DNA of 64,000 bases from an uncultured bacterium (GTDB lineage: Bacteria; Cyanobacteriota; Vampirovibrionia; Gastranaerophilales; Gastranaerophilaceae). Below are positions 62,022 through 64,000 of the stretch, piece by piece. The first letter of the stretch is position 1; each line of letters begins with the position of its first letter. A program made the position numbers and the translations under genes. Under the pieces are notes generated by a model that did no database searches, had not been told where the DNA came from, and was given only the letters and a program-made list of their open reading frames with translations. The stretch is taken from assembly GCA_949296425.1 (NCBI GenBank), contig CASFPN010000020.1, positions 42,271 through 106,270 on the forward strand, in the 5' to 3' direction.

Positions 62022-62486
62022 ATGATGAAAAGTTATAAAAAATTATGCAAAACTCTTGAAGATACAAAAAAACTGGCTCAAAAATTTGCCTCGCTTATCA
62101 AAGACGGATGTTTTATAAACCTGTACGGAGAAATTGGAGCTGGAAAAACTGCTTTTGTAAAATTTGTTGCTGATGCGCTTAATGTTAAAGAAAAAGTTAC
62201 AAGTCCGAGCTTTGTTATTCTCAATGAATATCATACAGGCTCGATTCCTATTTACCACTTTGATCTTTACAGACTTGAAAACGAGGGAATAAAAACCATT
62301 TATGATGAATTGCGCGAGTATTCCGAGGGCAAACAGGTTACATTCGTTGAATGGGCGGAATTTAACCAAAATGAAGCACCTTTTAATCACATAAAAATTA
62401 ATGTTACATACTCGGATGATGATTCTCGAATTTACGAATTTATCTCCTGGGGAAAAGATGAAATAATAGAGGGGTTAAAAAAATGA
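62022..62486 (+). CDS. tsaE: tRNA threonylcarbamoyladenosine biosynthesis ATPase TsaE
   Basis: Needed with TsaB and TsaD for the t6A37 modification of ANN-decoding tRNAs. 154 residues. P-loop YGEIGAGKTAFVKF near residue 38, VTSPSFVILNEYH (family-specific), HFDLYRLE and VTFVEWAE (Walker-B-like). AAGGA lies before the double ATG; the first is used here. The stop overlaps the tsaB start by four bases. Confidence 0.95.
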   Translation: MMKSYKKLCKTLEDTKKLAQKFASLIKDGCFINLYGEIGAGKTAFVKFVADALNVKEKVTSPSFVILNEYHTGSIPIYHFDLYRLENEGIKTIYDELREYSEGKQVTFVEWAEFNQNEAPFNHIKINVTYSDDDSRIYEFISWGKDEIIEGLKK

Positions 62487-63091
62487 TTACGCTTGCTTTT
62501 GATACCTGCCTTGATAAAATGTATGTTGTTTTAAAAAAAGACGGACAAATTCTTTCTTCGCGTATTGTTGAAAATCAAGACAATAAATATCATTCCGCAT
62601 TTCTGATATCAACTTTACAGGAGATTATGAGAGAAAATAATGTAAAGCCGCAAGATGTTGATTTGATCGGGGTAAATATCGGCCCGGGAAGCTTTACGGG
62701 TATAAGAGCCTGCGTTACTGTTGCCCGTGTAATGGCACAGCAGCTCAACTGCAGGACAGCAGGCGTTTCATCATTAGAAATTCTTTCAAAAATTTCCGAT
62801 AACAACCCGCTGGTTGCACTTGATGCAAGAAAAAACAGTGCTTACCTGTATTATAACGGAGAAATTAAAGGGGCAGTACCTCTTGATGAAGTTGAAGAAA
62901 TAATTAAATCCGGAAATTTCACAGTAATTACCGATAACAAATTAAAACCGGTACTGGGCGGAATTTCTTATCAGGAACATTCTTATCAGCTCGGACAAAT
63001 TCTTGCAGAACTTGCAGAACAAAAAGATGATGAAGGTAATTGGCGCAAATTAAAACCACTATACATTCAACCGCCTCCAATGGGAGCTTGA
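62483..63091 (+). CDS. tsaB: tRNA threonylcarbamoyladenosine biosynthesis protein TsaB
   Basis: Inactive ASKHA-fold partner of TsaD in t6A synthesis. 202 residues, a little short for the family. It starts ITLAFDTCLDKMYVVL, with the characteristic IGVNIGPGSFTGIRACVTVARVMAQ (GPGSFTGIR) and LVALDARKNSAYLYYNG (D-A-R). Coupled to tsaE by a 4-base overlap. tsaD and tsaC are not in the window. Confidence 0.94.
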   Translation: MITLAFDTCLDKMYVVLKKDGQILSSRIVENQDNKYHSAFLISTLQEIMRENNVKPQDVDLIGVNIGPGSFTGIRACVTVARVMAQQLNCRTAGVSSLEILSKISDNNPLVALDARKNSAYLYYNGEIKGAVPLDEVEEIIKSGNFTVITDNKLKPVLGGISYQEHSYQLGQILAELAEQKDDEGNWRKLKPLYIQPPPMGA

Positions 63092-63115
63092 TAGCAAGAT
63101 ACTGTTTTTAAGACT

Positions 63116-63823
63116 TTAACGGACTTTTTTCGGGTAATCTTTCGGAATTTTCCAACCGTTATTCTGAATTAATTTTGTACAAAATCCCCCTTCGTCCTCA
63201 CAGTTGCTGTATAATTGCTGTTCAGTACCGTTCCAGCCGCTTGTATACGGTTCCAAAAACTTATTTTTTTGTACCTTGGCTTGAGACAACGGATTAAATA
63301 AAAAAGTAAAAGCACAAATACCACGCATTGCACGGTACTTTTCAGGAGAATAACCTCCATTATAACAATTTCTCTCCTCACTGGTGTAAAAGACTATATC
63401 ATGAATAGTACCTTCATTAAGAAAAGCAAAAGAAGTTCCGTCAGATAGCTGAAAAAGCGGAGTATTTATTACGGACTTTTTAACCTCAACTATATTCATA
63501 TATTTTCCTATATATCTGTTAAACCACTCAAGCCCTGGGGAAGAAAGCTTTCCGTTTTCATCCTCCGTTAAAAACACACTTGAATCTTCAAACCAAATTT
63601 CAATATCACCGTTATCAGCTATTGAACGTAAGACAGCCTGATTAAATGTTGAATAAAACTTTTTAAGTTTAGCCTCAACAGAATGATTTCTGTAATTCTG
63701 AATAACAGACGGTAAAGTCATAGCTGCAACCACCCCTATGATGCCGAGGGTGATTAAGACTTCCGCAAGGGTGAACGCACATTTACGTTTTAATGAAGCG
63801 AGCCTGTTATTGTGATGTTCCAT
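63116..63823 (-). CDS. Type II secretion / type IV pilin-like protein
   Basis: About 235 residues from ATG 63823 (MEHHNNRLASLKRKCAFTLAE). A 16-residue basic leader ends before FTLAEVLITLG, followed by IIGVVAAMTLPSVIQNYRN, the same prepilin helix as in the gene at 24478-25272. The mature domain has cysteines ERNCYNGG, RGICAFTF and NCEDEGGFC and a Trp/Gly-rich end. The start was chosen because a near-consensus promoter ends six bases before this ATG; the frame extends further up but into promoter and repeat DNA. Confidence 0.85.
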   Translation of the reverse strand: MEHHNNRLASLKRKCAFTLAEVLITLGIIGVVAAMTLPSVIQNYRNHSVEAKLKKFYSTFNQAVLRSIADNGDIEIWFEDSSVFLTEDENGKLSSPGLEWFNRYIGKYMNIVEVKKSVINTPLFQLSDGTSFAFLNEGTIHDIVFYTSEERNCYNGGYSPEKYRAMRGICAFTFLFNPLSQAKVQKNKFLEPYTSGWNGTEQQLYSNCEDEGGFCTKLIQNNGWKIPKDYPKKVR

Positions 63824-63829
63824 ATCACT

Positions 63830-63858
63830 ATTATGACATAGGTTTGACTTTTTGACAA
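63830..63858 (-). promoter_or_regulatory. Promoter of the second pseudopilin, leaderless
   Basis: Minus strand TTGTCA (63858-63853), exactly 17 bp, CATAAT (63835-63830), then AGTGAT and the ATG at 63823. No Shine-Dalgarno sequence before this ATG. Confidence 0.7.
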
Positions 63859-64000
63859 GAGAGAGGACTCTTTGGTGTTTTGGGGACAAATGAATGCGTT
63901 TCATTAAAATATCAATGCAGTCCTGAAACAAGTTAACCAGGACAAAATGTAAAGCCGCATCACCTTCAAAATTCCTGGCCTCTTGACTTATCTCCAGCTC
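63859..64000. repeat. Upstream region of the pseudopilin with a degenerate palindrome
   Basis: No gene seen. GTCCTG...CAGGAC at 63920-63943 encloses AAACAAGTTAAC and looks like a decayed copy of the CTGAAAC/GTTCAG palindrome found in the mobile elements. The last 50 bases (TTCCTGGCCTCTTGAC) resemble the repeat-rich stretch upstream of the other pseudopilin (25440-25480). Confidence 0.4.

Noticed and set aside
1..64000. CRISPR array, tRNA or rRNA genes
   Set aside because: No regularly spaced direct repeats and no cloverleaf or rRNA-like sequence were recognised in the gaps; a covariance-model scan was not possible here.

Overview
The window is AT-rich bacterial chromosome, densely packed with short operons on both strands. 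No rRNA, tRNA, CRISPR array, prophage or autonomous transposase was recognised. The best guess at origin is an uncultured gut bacterium of the Gastranaerophilales (Vampirovibrionia, 'Melainabacteria'), the non-photosynthetic relatives of cyanobacteria. The reasons are two pseudopilin-type proteins with the leader AFTLAEVLITLGIIGVVAAMT, proteins with a polar N-terminus followed by an FTG motif, a HydG maturase pointing to fermentative hydrogen metabolism, diaminopimelate made through DapL, and no photosynthesis genes. This assignment is inference from protein style. The genetic code is standard: TAA, TAG and TGA all end genes, and prfB carries the classical UGA frameshift.

Layout. 1-5 kb: the 3' part of glmU, an MFS exporter whose stop codon comes from a 509-bp insertion with 26-bp terminal inverted repeats, and typA. 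5-13 kb: an EamA transporter, glgA coupled to a 1173-residue zinc-ribbon/degenerate cyclase/ATPase-like protein, dapL and ruvB. 13.5-21.8 kb: smpB, then a surface-sugar cluster (formyltransferase, rfbF, glycosyltransferase-like gene, rfbG, rfbH, split transketolase, SDR) that should make a CDP-3,6-dideoxy sugar, possibly a branched one. 21.8-29.7 kb: hydG, mnmA, a pseudopilin, the pgpH-ybeY-dgkA operon and a GT2 glycosyltransferase. 29.7-43 kb: two ArnT-like glycosyltransferases (one broken by an in-frame TAG), lineage-specific hypotheticals, the lysA-dacA-yitT operon, a nanE-ROK kinase-UbiA operon and an M16 peptidase. 43-51 kb: an XRE regulator with a palindromic operator candidate, uracil-DNA glycosylase, ilvB, two secreted basic coiled-coil proteins, rph and prfB. 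51-64 kb: three related membrane proteins in tandem, a 5'-nucleotidase, a putative hydrogenase-system regulator, glyS, an AAA+ ATPase, yebC, a GGDEF protein, tsaE-tsaB and a second pseudopilin.

Four things go beyond routine annotation. (1) Seven genes have a promoter whose -10 box ends 6-8 bases before the start codon, predicting leaderless mRNAs. (2) There are two families of non-autonomous inverted-repeat elements, one present as two near-identical 130-bp copies in opposite orientation 18 kb apart. (3) The CDP-sugar cluster has a two-subunit transketolase next to rfbH. (4) A very large zinc-ribbon signalling-type protein without a visible P-loop is translationally coupled to glycogen synthase. 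Cyclic-di-AMP synthesis (dacA) and hydrolysis (pgpH) are both encoded here, along with one GGDEF protein for c-di-GMP.
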